Shown: piece by piece, positions 1-8,163 of the stretch | How positions within the stretch are numbered: position 1 is the stretch's first letter | Layout of the letters: each line of letters starts with the position of its first letter | Assembly: GCA_039198065.1 (NCBI GenBank) | Contig: JBCCTU010000002.1 | Span: 124,001 to 188,000, forward strand | Length of the DNA: 64,000 nt | Origin: CALHVX01 sp039198065 | GTDB taxonomy: Bacteria; Pseudomonadota; Gammaproteobacteria; Pseudomonadales; Azotimanducaceae | Direction of reading: 5' to 3' | Translations under genes and position numbers: made by a program | Notes under the pieces: generated by a model | What the model was told of the DNA's origin: nothing | Database searches by the model: none | What the model saw: the letters and a program-made list of their open reading frames with translations, nothing else

Positions 1-1179
1 TTACCCGGAACCTACGGCTCCGCGGTCAACCAGCGCGTCGATGGCGGTATCGCTCAAGCCACGTTGCTTGAGTACCTCGCGGCTGTGTTCACCGTGCAAC
101 GGCGCGGGTCGAGCAACCGGTGACTGTTGACCACCGAAACGCGCGGGCATGCGCGCGACCCGCATGCGACCCAGGTGCGGATGCTCGATTTCTGACAGCG
201 ACTCGTTGGCCTGGAACTGAGGGTCGTTGACCACCTGGTCCCGAGAAAGGCAGCGCGCGCAGGGCACGTCGTTTTCCGCGAGCCGTTGCGCCGCGTCGTC
301 CGTTGACAGCTTGGCGAACGCTTCGGCGATGAGCTGGCGATACTCGGCCATGTGTTTCTGAAACGACAGCGTGTCGGCAAAGCGTGGGTCTTGTTCCAGA
401 TGCTCGAGCCCGAGGGCGCGATGTACCCCCTGCCGTTGCCGGTAGGTCGCGGCGGAAATGACGACCGCGCCGTCGGCGGTCTGCGTCGGCTTCATCATGT
501 CCGCGAGCAGCGGCCGTTGGTCGACATCGGCGTCGAGCAGGGTGTGGTTCATGAAGCTGTCGGGGTAGAAGAAAAACAGGTTTGAGTCGAGCATCGACAG
601 GTCGATGTGCTGCCCTCTACCGGTCTTTTCTCGCTGATAGAGCGCAGCCGTGAGTGCCTGAAAGGCCGTGTAGGCGGTAAGCTTGTCACAGACGAGCGTT
701 TTCAGGAGCGTCGGCTCGTCACCGCCCTGAATGGCCGCGATGCCGGTGTGGGCCTGTATCACCGGGTCGTAGGCCGGAGCACCTGCGAGCGGTCCCTGTG
801 TGCCAAAGCCGGTGATCGCGACGACGATCAGCCGCGGGTTTTCGGCCCGCAACGCGTCGCTGCCGAGGCCGAGTCGGTCCATGACGCCCGGTCGAAAATT
901 GGTGATGACGATGTCGGCATCGAGCGCCAGCTCGCGGGCAATCGCCTGTGCTTCCGGTTGCTTCAGATCGAGGGCGAGCGAGGTTTTGCCTCGGTTGCAG
1001 TTGGCAAACAGCCCCGACATGCCCGCCTTCTGGCTACCCATGACGCGCATGGGATCTCCACCGGCCACGGGTTCAACTTTTACGACCTCGGCGCCCTGTT
1101 CTGCCGCCATCATTGCGGCCATGGAGGCCGTAATCATCGTCGCGAACTCGGCGATCTTTACCCCTTCGAGCGGCTGCAT
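1..1179 (-). CDS. CaiB/BaiF family CoA-transferase (class III)
   Basis: A 392-residue class III CoA-transferase. The family moves CoA between organic acids, often in carnitine, fatty-acid or aromatic-acid metabolism; the substrate here is not evident. The N-terminal Rossmann-like part reads LEGVKIAEFATMI, and the catalytic aspartate of the family fits D138 in the motif AYDPVIQA. I chose the ATG at 1179 over a longer upstream frame because it follows a good Shine-Dalgarno (GGGGGAGGA) and begins exactly at the conserved N-terminus. The stop codon occupies window bases 1-3, so the gene is complete. It lies downstream of and co-directional with an aldehyde dehydrogenase, but a terminator separates them, so it is probably transcribed separately. 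Confidence 0.93.
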   Translation of the reverse strand: MQPLEGVKIAEFATMITASMAAMMAAEQGAEVVKVEPVAGGDPMRVMGSQKAGMSGLFANCNRGKTSLALDLKQPEAQAIARELALDADIVITNFRPGVMDRLGLGSDALRAENPRLIVVAITGFGTQGPLAGAPAYDPVIQAHTGIAAIQGGDEPTLLKTLVCDKLTAYTAFQALTAALYQREKTGRGQHIDLSMLDSNLFFFYPDSFMNHTLLDADVDQRPLLADMMKPTQTADGAVVISAATYRQRQGVHRALGLEHLEQDPRFADTLSFQKHMAEYRQLIAEAFAKLSTDDAAQRLAENDVPCARCLSRDQVVNDPQFQANESLSEIEHPHLGRMRVARMPARFGGQQSPVARPAPLHGEHSREVLKQRGLSDTAIDALVDRGAVGSG

Positions 1180-1236
1180 ATCCGTCCTCCCCCGGTCGGA
1201 ACTCGTGCCAGTGAAGGAGCCTGCGCCGGTGCAGAT

Positions 1237-1260
1237 AAAAACGCCGGCAAATGCCGGCGT
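1237..1260 (-). terminator. Intrinsic terminator after the aldehyde dehydrogenase
   Basis: Bases 1241-1260 form a perfect 8-bp stem (ACGCCGGC / GCCGGCGT) with a 4-nt loop. Read on the minus strand it is followed directly by TTTTAT (1235-1240). It lies about 40 nt beyond the stop of the leftward aldehyde dehydrogenase at 1302 and should end that transcript before the CoA-transferase gene. Confidence 0.85.
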
Positions 1261-1301
1261 TTGGTTTACCCGGTGCGCCCGCCTGCGACGGGCCGTCGGT
1301 G

Positions 1302-2732
1302 TCAGGCCGCGTTGTAGCCGAGGATAGCCTTGGTTTCGAGGAACTCCTCGAGTCCCCACTCGCTGAATTCGCGGCCGTTGCCCGATTGCTTGTAGCCGCC
1401 GAAGGGTGCCGCTGGATCGACTCCGGCACCGTTGACGTGGATGTTGCCGGCTCGGATCTTGCGAGCGACGTTTGCCGCGCGTTCTGGGTCGGCACTGGAG
1501 ACGTAGCCGGAGAGCCCGTACAGCGTATCGTTGGCGATACGAACGGCGTCCGCGTCGTCTTTGTAGCCAATCAGCGACAACACCGGCCCAAAGATCTCTT
1601 CCCGCGCGATGGTCATGTCATTGCTGACGTGCGAGAACACGGTTGGCTTCACGAAGTAACCGCGGTTCATCCCGTCCGGACGTCCAACACCGCCGGTCTC
1701 AAGCTTCGCGCCTTCGTCGATGCCTTTCTGGATGAGGTTCTGCACCTTCTCAAACTGCACTGCAGAAACCAGCGGGCCCACCTGGGTGTCCGTTGACGAC
1801 GGATCACCGACCGTGATGCTTTCGGCGGCCGCTTTTGCGATGGCGGCGGCTTCGTCCATGCGGGCTTCTGGGACCAGCATACGCGTTGGGGCGTTGCACG
1901 ACTGACCGGTGTTCATGCACATGCCGACCATGTCGCGAGCGATGACCGCCGGGAAGTCGGCGTCATCAAGGATGATGTTCGCAGACTTGCCGCCCAGTTC
2001 CTGGGTGACGCGCTTGACGGTCTTAGCGGACTCTTCGGCGACCGAAATGCCGGCGCGCGTGGAGCCCGTGAACGACATCATGTCGATGTCTGGGTGCGAG
2101 CTCATGGCGACTCCGACGGTTGGACCGTCGCCGTTCACCAGGTTGAACACGCCCGGTGGGAATCCGGCTTCGTGGACGGCTTCGGCAAACAGGATGGCGT
2201 TGAGCGGCGCAACCTCGGACGGCTTCAGCACCATGGTGCAGCCGGCGGCGATCGCTGGTGCGACCTTGGCCGTGATCTGATTCAGGGGCCAGTTCCACGG
2301 GGTGATGAGCCCGCACACGCCGACTGGCTCACGAACAATGGTGTTTTTGCCGGAGGTTTCTTCAAAGGGAAACTCTTTGAGCGTGTTCAGCGTGTACATG
2401 ATGTGACCGAGACCCGCGGGTGCTTGGGCCGCGTTGGCAAGGTTGATCGGTGCCCCCATTTCCTGGGAGACCGCCGCCGCAATGTCACCCATACGCGCCT
2501 TGTAGCTCTCGACCAACTTGGCGAGCAGTGCCATGCGCTCTTCGCGGCTGGTTTGGGAAAAGGTTTCAAAGGCTGCCTTGGCGGCTGCCACAGCGCGGTC
2601 GACGTCTGCCGCCGATCCCATGGCGATGGTGCCGATGGGCTCTTCCGTTGCGGGGTTAATGACCTCGAGGGTGCTGCCGCCGAGCGGTTCGACCCATTCT
2701 CCGTTGATATAAAATTTCTGTGCGTTCTGCAT
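1302..2732 (-). CDS. NAD(P)-dependent aldehyde dehydrogenase
   Basis: A 476-residue member of the aldehyde dehydrogenase superfamily, oxidising an aldehyde to the acid with NAD(P). Family residues are all present: oxyanion Asn N147 in TPWNWP, general base E245 in QELGGKS, and nucleophile C279 in NTGQSCN. The ATG at 2732 is preceded by GAGGGAG at good spacing and fits the family N-terminus better than the ATG/GTG 18 nt upstream. It is a monocistronic leftward unit ending at the terminator at 1237-1260. The substrate cannot be assigned. It is one of four aldehyde dehydrogenases in the window and is not a close copy of the others. Confidence 0.93.
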   Translation of the reverse strand: MQNAQKFYINGEWVEPLGGSTLEVINPATEEPIGTIAMGSAADVDRAVAAAKAAFETFSQTSREERMALLAKLVESYKARMGDIAAAVSQEMGAPINLANAAQAPAGLGHIMYTLNTLKEFPFEETSGKNTIVREPVGVCGLITPWNWPLNQITAKVAPAIAAGCTMVLKPSEVAPLNAILFAEAVHEAGFPPGVFNLVNGDGPTVGVAMSSHPDIDMMSFTGSTRAGISVAEESAKTVKRVTQELGGKSANIILDDADFPAVIARDMVGMCMNTGQSCNAPTRMLVPEARMDEAAAIAKAAAESITVGDPSSTDTQVGPLVSAVQFEKVQNLIQKGIDEGAKLETGGVGRPDGMNRGYFVKPTVFSHVSNDMTIAREEIFGPVLSLIGYKDDADAVRIANDTLYGLSGYVSSADPERAANVARKIRAGNIHVNGAGVDPAAPFGGYKQSGNGREFSEWGLEEFLETKAILGYNAA

Positions 2733-2943
2733 GCCTGTACTCCCTCTCAATGGGCTTCACGTAACCCTGCAACGAGCCCCACCGCGGCGAGCGCGATAGA
2801 TCCCAAACAGCGCTGAAGTGTACGGATTCGGCCACTAAAGCCCAACCCGCGTTGTCGACAAGGGTTCACGCGCCGTTGGCGCTTCCATCGGTTCGCTTGC
2901 GGACGTTATGTGCGCCGCAGCGGCGCGGCCAGGAGTGCTTCGA

Positions 2944-3819
2944 ATGCCCGAGGGACCGGAAATCAGGCGCGCGGCCGATCGGCTGGCTCGGGTGCTCGAG
3001 GGACAGCGGCTCGAAGCCGTCGAGGTCGATCGGGTGGCACTGCCGAAGGTGGCGCGGAGACGGCGTGATCTTGTTGGCTGCGAGGTTGACCGCCTCGATA
3101 CCCGCGGCAAGGCGCTGCTGACACGGCTGTCGAACGGCCTCGCGATTTACAGTCACAACCAGCTGTACGGCCGCTGGTATGTGCGCCCGCGGGGTAAGCT
3201 GCCGCAGACAAACCGGTCCTTACGGCTCGCGCTCCATACCGCCACCCACAGTGCCCTGCTTTACAGTGCGTCAGAGGTTGCCGTGCTGACGGCGACGGCG
3301 GAAGCCAAGCACCCGTTTCTCAGTAAATTGGGGCCAGATCTGCTGGACCCTGCCCTGGAGTGGAAAGCCCTGGCGGAACGGTTGGCAGCTCCGGCGTTTC
3401 GACGGCGGTCGTTAGCGGCCCTGTATCTTGATCAGGGCTTCCTCGCCGGAGTGGGTAACTACCTGCGCTCGGAGATTTTGTTTTTCGCCCGGCTTAGCCC
3501 CTGGGCACGGCCGGAAAACCTTTCGTCAGCTGCGCTTGCGCGACTCGCGCGCACGACGCTGACCATCGGCGCGCGGGCTTATCGCACCGGTGGCATCTGT
3601 AATCCACGGCAGCGCGTCGCCCAGCTGCGCCAGAGCTTCCGCGCAGACCCCGAGGCTTTTCCCCGAGGCGAACACGAAGCGATCCGCTTTTCGGTCTTCG
3701 ATCGTGATGGCGAGCCGTGCCACAGCTGCGGGACGATTGTCGAACGGACAACGGTGAGTGCGCGGCGCCTGTATTACTGCCCGACCTGTCAAGCAGAAGG
3801 CGCACCATCGGGCGCATGA
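2944..3819 (+). CDS. nei: Endonuclease VIII (Fpg/Nei DNA glycosylase)
   Basis: A 291-residue bifunctional glycosylase/AP lyase that removes oxidised pyrimidines in base-excision repair. It opens with MPEGPEIRRAA; the Pro after the initiator Met is the Schiff-base nucleophile and the next Glu is catalytic. TRGKALL and YSHNQLYG match the Nei subgroup, as opposed to MutM. Helix-two-turn-helix sequence FLAGVGNYLRSEIL follows near residue 165. The C-terminal zinc finger is Cys-x2-Cys-x16-Cys-x2-Cys (CHSCG ... CPTCQ). The start is fixed because Pro2 must follow Met; a 12-codon upstream extension is ruled out. It is the first gene of a rightward cluster with the selenoprotein-like gene 49 nt downstream, so the cluster may deal with oxidative damage. 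Confidence 0.97.
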   Translation: MPEGPEIRRAADRLARVLEGQRLEAVEVDRVALPKVARRRRDLVGCEVDRLDTRGKALLTRLSNGLAIYSHNQLYGRWYVRPRGKLPQTNRSLRLALHTATHSALLYSASEVAVLTATAEAKHPFLSKLGPDLLDPALEWKALAERLAAPAFRRRSLAALYLDQGFLAGVGNYLRSEILFFARLSPWARPENLSSAALARLARTTLTIGARAYRTGGICNPRQRVAQLRQSFRADPEAFPRGEHEAIRFSVFDRDGEPCHSCGTIVERTTVSARRLYYCPTCQAEGAPSGA

Positions 3820-3868
3820 GACCGGCGCGTCATTGACCTCGCCGAGCCAGCGCCGCAGCATCGTCGCC

Positions 3869-4414
3869 ATGGAATCATCGAATCTCATCGATCCAAACGA
3901 TCGTGACCATCCGAGTTATCGCGATGTGCATCGCGGCCGAGCTAATCTTCTGAGCCCCGGCGACCCTCTGCCGTCGTTCGAGCTCAGGTTCACGTCCGGC
4001 GACACGCTCTCGGTGCCGGATGCGATTACCGGTGATTATGCGGTGCTGTTGTTTTACCGCGGTCATTGGTGACCCTATTGTCGCCGTCTGTTAGACGGCT
4101 ACGACGCGCGTCGAGCTCTGTTCGCGGAGCGCAACACGCAGGTGTTTGCCGCGGCCGTAGACTCCCTTGAAGACACGCAGCCGGTGGCGGCCCCGCTAAG
4201 CTTCCCCGTGGCATACGGTGTGGATCGCGGTCTTGGAGATCGGCTCGGCGCCTGGTGGGATACCCGTAGGCATTTCATTCAGCCAACGGAATTTCTCGTC
4301 ACCGGTGCGGGGCGCGTGCTCGGGGCGACCTACAGCAACTCGCCGGTCGGCCGCATGGACTCTGCCGAGGTTCTCAACCTGTTGGATATCCTGCGATCAA
4401 GGCGGCCGGGGTGA
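3869..4414 (+). CDS. Peroxiredoxin-like (AhpC/TSA) protein with in-frame UGA, probable selenoprotein
   Basis: A 181-residue thioredoxin-fold protein of the PRX-like2/AhpC-TSA group. The frame is interrupted by one TGA at 4070-4072 and continues as coherent family sequence to 4414. The TGA lies exactly where relatives carry the first redox cysteine: FYRGHW-U-PYC, i.e. U68-P-Y-C71, against the usual RGxWCPYC. The downstream half (AAVDSLEDTQ, FPVAYGVD, PTEFLVTGAGRVLGATYS) is typical for the fold. A SECIS-like hairpin follows the TGA (4083-4099). The ATG at 3869 has no strong Shine-Dalgarno; it lies 49 nt after nei. The stop overlaps a GTG of the next frame (GTGA), suggesting coupling. Read literally, the locus would appear as two truncated genes. 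The alternative is a nonsense-mutated pseudogene, but the position of the TGA argues against it. No sel genes are in the window. Confidence 0.85.
4070..4072 (+). other. In-frame UGA, predicted selenocysteine codon (Sec68)
   Basis: TGA falls between the Trp and Pro codons of an RGHW-x-PYC redox motif. The reading frame stays open on both sides, from 3758 to 4414, with family-consistent sequence. Peroxiredoxin-like UxxC selenoproteins are a known class, so recoding is the simplest reading. Confidence 0.83.
4083..4099 (+). promoter_or_regulatory. Candidate bacterial SECIS hairpin
   Basis: GCCGTC (4083-4088) and GACGGC (4094-4099) pair perfectly around the 5-nt loop TGTTA. The apical loop starts 16 nt after the UGA and has G at its second position. 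Both features fit the described bacterial SECIS pattern (loop about 16-37 nt downstream, a G in the first two loop bases). A lower stem is possible by pairing GTC at 4080-4082 with GAC at 4103-4105 across a 3-nt bulge. The hairpin lies inside the coding sequence, as SelB-dependent elements in bacteria do. Confidence 0.72.
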
Positions 4415-4434
4415 GCTGCGAAGGCCGCAGCCTG

Positions 4435-5715
4435 ATGCTGCCCAAGTTTCCTACGCTGTTCCCGATCCTGTTTCTAACCGTGGGGCTTTGGTGTACCGGA
4501 ACTTGTAGCGCTGCGCGAGGGGCCCTTGAGGCCCCGGCGGCTGGCGATTACGCCGTTCGCTTTGAAGCAGAGCTGAAGCCGAGTCGCGGCGTGGGCGTCG
4601 TGGCGCTGCGGGTTGCGCAGTCGCAAGCGGCTTTGCGCGAGCTACGCATTGCGCTGCCGGAACCGGAGTACGCATTCCTCAGCGCGGACGGCGAATTCTC
4701 GCGCACCGGTGACGAGGTGCGATGGCAGGTTCCGCCGCGGGGAGGCGTGTTGCGCTACGAGCACCGAGTACGGCACGTCCGGGAAGCGGGCGAGATCGAT
4801 GCCGAGCTCAGTCGCGAGGGCGCATTGTTTCGCGGCGACGACCTGTTTCCGCCGGTGCGTACGCGCTTTATCAAGGGGGCGCAGGCGCGTGCGGAGGTCC
4901 TGCTCAACGTTCCCAAAGGCTGGTCGGCCTGGACCCAATACGGTGCGATGACCGATGGTCCGCAACCGGTGGTCCATGCGGGAACCCGCTTTCCCCGACC
5001 GACGGGTTGGATGATCGCCGGCCGCCTCGGCGTTCGCCTCGATGAGGTTGCAGATCGCACTTTTGCCGTAGCTGCCTGGCAGGGCAGTGGGGTTCGCCGC
5101 AACGATGTGCTCGCGTTCCTGCGCTTGCACTTCGCTCCCATGCTCGCCGTGACGCAACGGTTTCCTGAGCGGCTGCTGGTGGTGTCGGCTGACGACCCGT
5201 TTTGGCGCGGTGGACTGTCGGCACGGCGATCCTTTTACCTGCACGCGGACCGACCGCTGATCAGCGAGAACGGCACCAGTACGGTTTTGCACGAACTGTT
5301 TCATGTCGCCTTCGGGCTGCACGCCGAGCCCGGCGCCGACTGGCTGATCGAAGGATTCGCCGAGTACTACTCGCTGGAGCTGATGCGCCGTCGGGGAACG
5401 ATCTCGGAGCGGCGCTTTGCGGCGGCGGTCGAACGGCTGCGTGACTGGGGCCGGCAGGCACCGCGCCTGGACGTGCGCAATTCAAAAGGTCCCGTCACGG
5501 CGCGGGCGGTCACCGTACTCGCTGATCTGGATGCGGTCTGGGCCGAGTCTGAGGTGGCGCGGGCTGAACGGCTCGACCGGGTCGTTGCGGCCTTGGCGGC
5601 CGCGGGCGAACCGCTGACCTTGAAGCGGTTTCAATCGTCGTTGCGAGCGGCGCAGGCACCGGCGGCGGTCTTCGACCAGCTCGAGGCCTCAATGGCCCCA
5701 ACGGCAGCGGATTGA
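4435..5715 (+). CDS. Putative secreted gluzincin-type metallopeptidase
   Basis: A 426-residue protein with an N-terminal hydrophobic export signal (LPKFPTLFPILFLTVGLW, ending near CSAARG). A zinc site HELFH (H286, E287, H290) is followed 15 residues later by EGFAEYY, whose Glu306 fits the third ligand of M1/M61-like gluzincins. The first 220 residues look like beta-rich domains. No substrate can be named; a periplasmic peptidase role is inferred. A GTG at 4411 in this frame overlaps the stop of the selenoprotein-like gene and could be the real, coupled start; the ATG at 4435 gives a cleaner signal peptide. The fold assignment is from motifs only. Confidence 0.78.
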   Translation: MLPKFPTLFPILFLTVGLWCTGTCSAARGALEAPAAGDYAVRFEAELKPSRGVGVVALRVAQSQAALRELRIALPEPEYAFLSADGEFSRTGDEVRWQVPPRGGVLRYEHRVRHVREAGEIDAELSREGALFRGDDLFPPVRTRFIKGAQARAEVLLNVPKGWSAWTQYGAMTDGPQPVVHAGTRFPRPTGWMIAGRLGVRLDEVADRTFAVAAWQGSGVRRNDVLAFLRLHFAPMLAVTQRFPERLLVVSADDPFWRGGLSARRSFYLHADRPLISENGTSTVLHELFHVAFGLHAEPGADWLIEGFAEYYSLELMRRRGTISERRFAAAVERLRDWGRQAPRLDVRNSKGPVTARAVTVLADLDAVWAESEVARAERLDRVVAALAAAGEPLTLKRFQSSLRAAQAPAAVFDQLEASMAPTAAD

Positions 5716-5747
5716 TTGTTGAATTGAGCTGGTCTACTGGTTCGGGC

Positions 5748-5796
5748 CATTGATTCGGCTCATTGATTCGGCTGGGGAGTCGACTGCGGTAGACTC
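5748..5796 (+). repeat. Tandem 13-bp direct repeat and inverted repeat before the aldehyde dehydrogenase
   Basis: CATTGATTCGGCT occurs twice back to back (5748-5760 and 5761-5773). It is followed by GAGTC (5777-5781) and its inverted copy GACTC (5792-5796). The block lies 53-101 nt upstream of the aldehyde dehydrogenase start at 5849, so it may be an operator or promoter element. No convincing -35/-10 pair with 17-nt spacing is visible. Confidence 0.4.
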
Positions 5797-5848
5797 AGAG
5801 CGCACCGGGCCGGACCAACAACCTCAACGAATTCTGGGGAGAAATAAC

Positions 5849-7249
5849 ATGAGTTATCAGTTACTTATCAACGGAGCGCTTGTCGACGGCGAGACCACCA
5901 TGGACGTGATCAACCCGGCGACGGAAGCGAAGCTCGCCGACTGTCCGCGGGCCTCGGAGGCGCAGTTGAATGATGCCGTGGCAGCGGCCAAGGCTGCCTT
6001 CGGGTCCTGGCGGCAGGTGCCGATCGACGAGCGTAAGGCCGTTGTGGCAAAGATTGCGGACGTGATCGAAGCCAACGCTCAGGAGCTCGCTCAGCTGCTG
6101 ACGCAGGAACAGGGCAAACCGATCGGTGATGCCACGGGCGAGGTGTTCGGCGCTGCCGCGTTCTGCCGCTACTTCACGACTCTGGATCTGCCGGTGCAAA
6201 CGATTGACGACAACAGCGGTCGCAAGGTCGAGGCACATCGCCAGCCGCTCGGCGTGGTCGGCGCCATCGTGCCCTGGAACTTTCCGTTGATCCTGATGAT
6301 GTTCAAGTTGCCGCCAGCGCTTATCGCGGGCAACACGATCGTCGTGAAGCCTGCTCCGACCACGCCGCTGTCGACGTTGCGCATCGCAGAGCTGATCAAG
6401 GACCTGGTTCCCGCCGGGGTCGTGAACGTTGTAACCGACGCCAACGATCTGGGTGCGGCGCTGACGGCGCACCCGGACATCCGCAAGGTGTCCTTTACCG
6501 GTTCTACGGCCACGGGCAGCAAGGTTATGGCCGGTGCCGCTGGACTGCTGAAGCGAATCACGCTCGAGCTCGGCGGTAACGACGCCGGGGTCGTACTCGA
6601 TGACGCCGACCCGAAGCAGATTGCACCACAGCTCTTTCAGAGTGCGTTTCAAAACAGCGGTCAGGTGTGCATCGCCATGAAGCGGCTCTATGTTCACGAA
6701 TCAATCTACGACGAGACGGTCGATGAGCTCGCTAAGCTCGCCAACGACGCCGTTATTGGCGACGGGTTGGAGCAGGGCACGACGCACGGACCGCTGCAAA
6801 ATCGCATGCAGTACGAGCGCGTCAAAGAGCTGCTCGAAGATGCGCGGGAGCAGGGCACCATTGCTGCCGGTGGGGAAGTACCTGAGCGCGAAGGCTTCTT
6901 CATCCGCCCGACGATCATTCGCGATGTCGCCGACGGTTCGCGGATCGTGGATGAAGAACAGTTCGGTCCGGTGCTGCCGGTGATCAAGTTCAGTTCCGAA
7001 GACGACGCGATTGCGCGGGCGAACGAATCGGACTACGGCCTCGGCGGGTCGATCTGGTCTTCCAATCTTGACCGCGCGTACGAGCTCGCGCAGCAAATGG
7101 ATGCTGGGACCGTATGGATCAACAAACATGCGGAACTGGATCCGAGCATTCCCTTTGGCGGCGCCAAGCAGTCGGGAATTGGTAAGGAACTGGGGCGCGA
7201 AGGCCTGGAAGAGTTCACGCAACTGAAAGTCATCAACATGGCGCGCTGA
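5849..7249 (+). CDS. NAD(P)-dependent aldehyde dehydrogenase
   Basis: A 466-residue aldehyde dehydrogenase with complete active site: N144 in VPWNFP, E240 in ITLELGGND and C274 in NSGQVCIA. The C-terminal segment PFGGAKQSGIGKELGREGLEEF is the usual oligomerisation/substrate-tunnel end. The ATG at 5849 is preceded by GGGGAG, which fixes the start; the longer upstream frame begins inside the intergenic repeats. It is probably the first gene of a unit with the glycosyltransferase-like gene 7 nt downstream. The substrate is unknown. Confidence 0.93.
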   Translation: MSYQLLINGALVDGETTMDVINPATEAKLADCPRASEAQLNDAVAAAKAAFGSWRQVPIDERKAVVAKIADVIEANAQELAQLLTQEQGKPIGDATGEVFGAAAFCRYFTTLDLPVQTIDDNSGRKVEAHRQPLGVVGAIVPWNFPLILMMFKLPPALIAGNTIVVKPAPTTPLSTLRIAELIKDLVPAGVVNVVTDANDLGAALTAHPDIRKVSFTGSTATGSKVMAGAAGLLKRITLELGGNDAGVVLDDADPKQIAPQLFQSAFQNSGQVCIAMKRLYVHESIYDETVDELAKLANDAVIGDGLEQGTTHGPLQNRMQYERVKELLEDAREQGTIAAGGEVPEREGFFIRPTIIRDVADGSRIVDEEQFGPVLPVIKFSSEDDAIARANESDYGLGGSIWSSNLDRAYELAQQMDAGTVWINKHAELDPSIPFGGAKQSGIGKELGREGLEEFTQLKVINMAR

Positions 7250-7256
7250 CGCCGTT

Positions 7257-7985
7257 GTGCGGGGACTGGTCATCCAGTCACACCGGTCCCCGCTCCCGCA
7301 GCCCTGGCTCAGCGACTGCATCGCCTCGGTGCGCAGCTGGGCCGAAGAGTCCGGGCACGCCTACCGGTGGCTGGACGACGAGCTGTTTACTCCGGTGCCG
7401 GTCGCGCTCCGGCTGAAGACACGGTACCAGTCCGTGGTGACTACCGATCTCGCGCGTCTTCTGCAGCTTGAACGAGCGCTCGTCGAAGGCTACTCCCCCG
7501 TGTTCTGGTTTGATGCCGATGTGCTCGTGGTGGCACCGGAGCGCTTCAGCTTTACCGGTCCCGGACACGCGCTTGGTCGCGAACTCTGGTTTCAAGCAAC
7601 GCCGCGGGGTGCGCCGAAACGCTACTGGCGCATCCATAACGCGTTTCTTGCCTTCGAGCGCAGTGATCCGGTGCTTCCCTTCTACCGGCTTGCCGCCGAG
7701 CGCGTGCTCGAACGATTCGAGGGGCAGGCCATGGTGCCTCAGCTGCTCGGACCGAAGCTGCTGTCGGCGCTCGGCAATCTTGCGCAGCTGACGGTCCAGG
7801 AGGACGCCGCCATGCTGCCACCGCTGGTGGCCGAGAGTCTGCTGTCGGCGGACGGGTGCTTGTTTGAGCGTTGGGTTGAGGAGCACATCGTGCCTCCCGC
7901 CGCCATTAACCTGTGCGCTTCGCTGCAGACTGACGAGACCACCGGTGCGGCGTTGGTGCGGCGGTTGTTGCAGCGATTCGATTGA
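7257..7985 (+). CDS. Glycosyltransferase-like protein with DXD motif
   Basis: A 242-residue protein not firmly assigned to a family. It opens with a beta-strand-like segment (GLVIQSHRS) and carries FWFDADVLVV near residue 85, a DXD-type motif that binds metal and nucleotide sugar in GT-A glycosyltransferases. The block RYQSVVTTDLARLLQLERAL before it resembles the conserved stretch in such enzymes, in which the chain lines up next to the donor site. No signal peptide or membrane segment is visible. The GTG at 7257 starts 7 nt after the aldehyde dehydrogenase stop. The acceptor, and whether it is catalytic, are unknown. Confidence 0.68.
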   Translation: MRGLVIQSHRSPLPQPWLSDCIASVRSWAEESGHAYRWLDDELFTPVPVALRLKTRYQSVVTTDLARLLQLERALVEGYSPVFWFDADVLVVAPERFSFTGPGHALGRELWFQATPRGAPKRYWRIHNAFLAFERSDPVLPFYRLAAERVLERFEGQAMVPQLLGPKLLSALGNLAQLTVQEDAAMLPPLVAESLLSADGCLFERWVEEHIVPPAAINLCASLQTDETTGAALVRRLLQRFD

Positions 7986-8163
7986 TCCGACCGCGCGCCC
8001 CTTACCGGCCACCGGAGCGTCGATGGGCTGACGCCCTGGCTATTTATCTGTCGATTTGTTGACGCTTTTCGGGCTGGGCTTAGGGCGTTTCTGACCGGCG
8101 TCGGACGAAAGCCGCGTTTTTAACGCTCCGTCAGCGATCTGTGCTGGGCCTGCCTACACTCAA

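Noticed and set aside
607..1317. Plus-strand 236-codon ORF
   Set aside because: It is antisense to the CoA-transferase gene with family motifs, and its own sequence shows no domain. It is a high-GC shadow frame.
3869..4072. Treating the UGA gene as a truncated pseudogene
   Set aside because: The UGA falls at the catalytic Cys position, the frame stays open and family-like after it, and a SECIS-like hairpin is present. Random nonsense would rarely meet all three.
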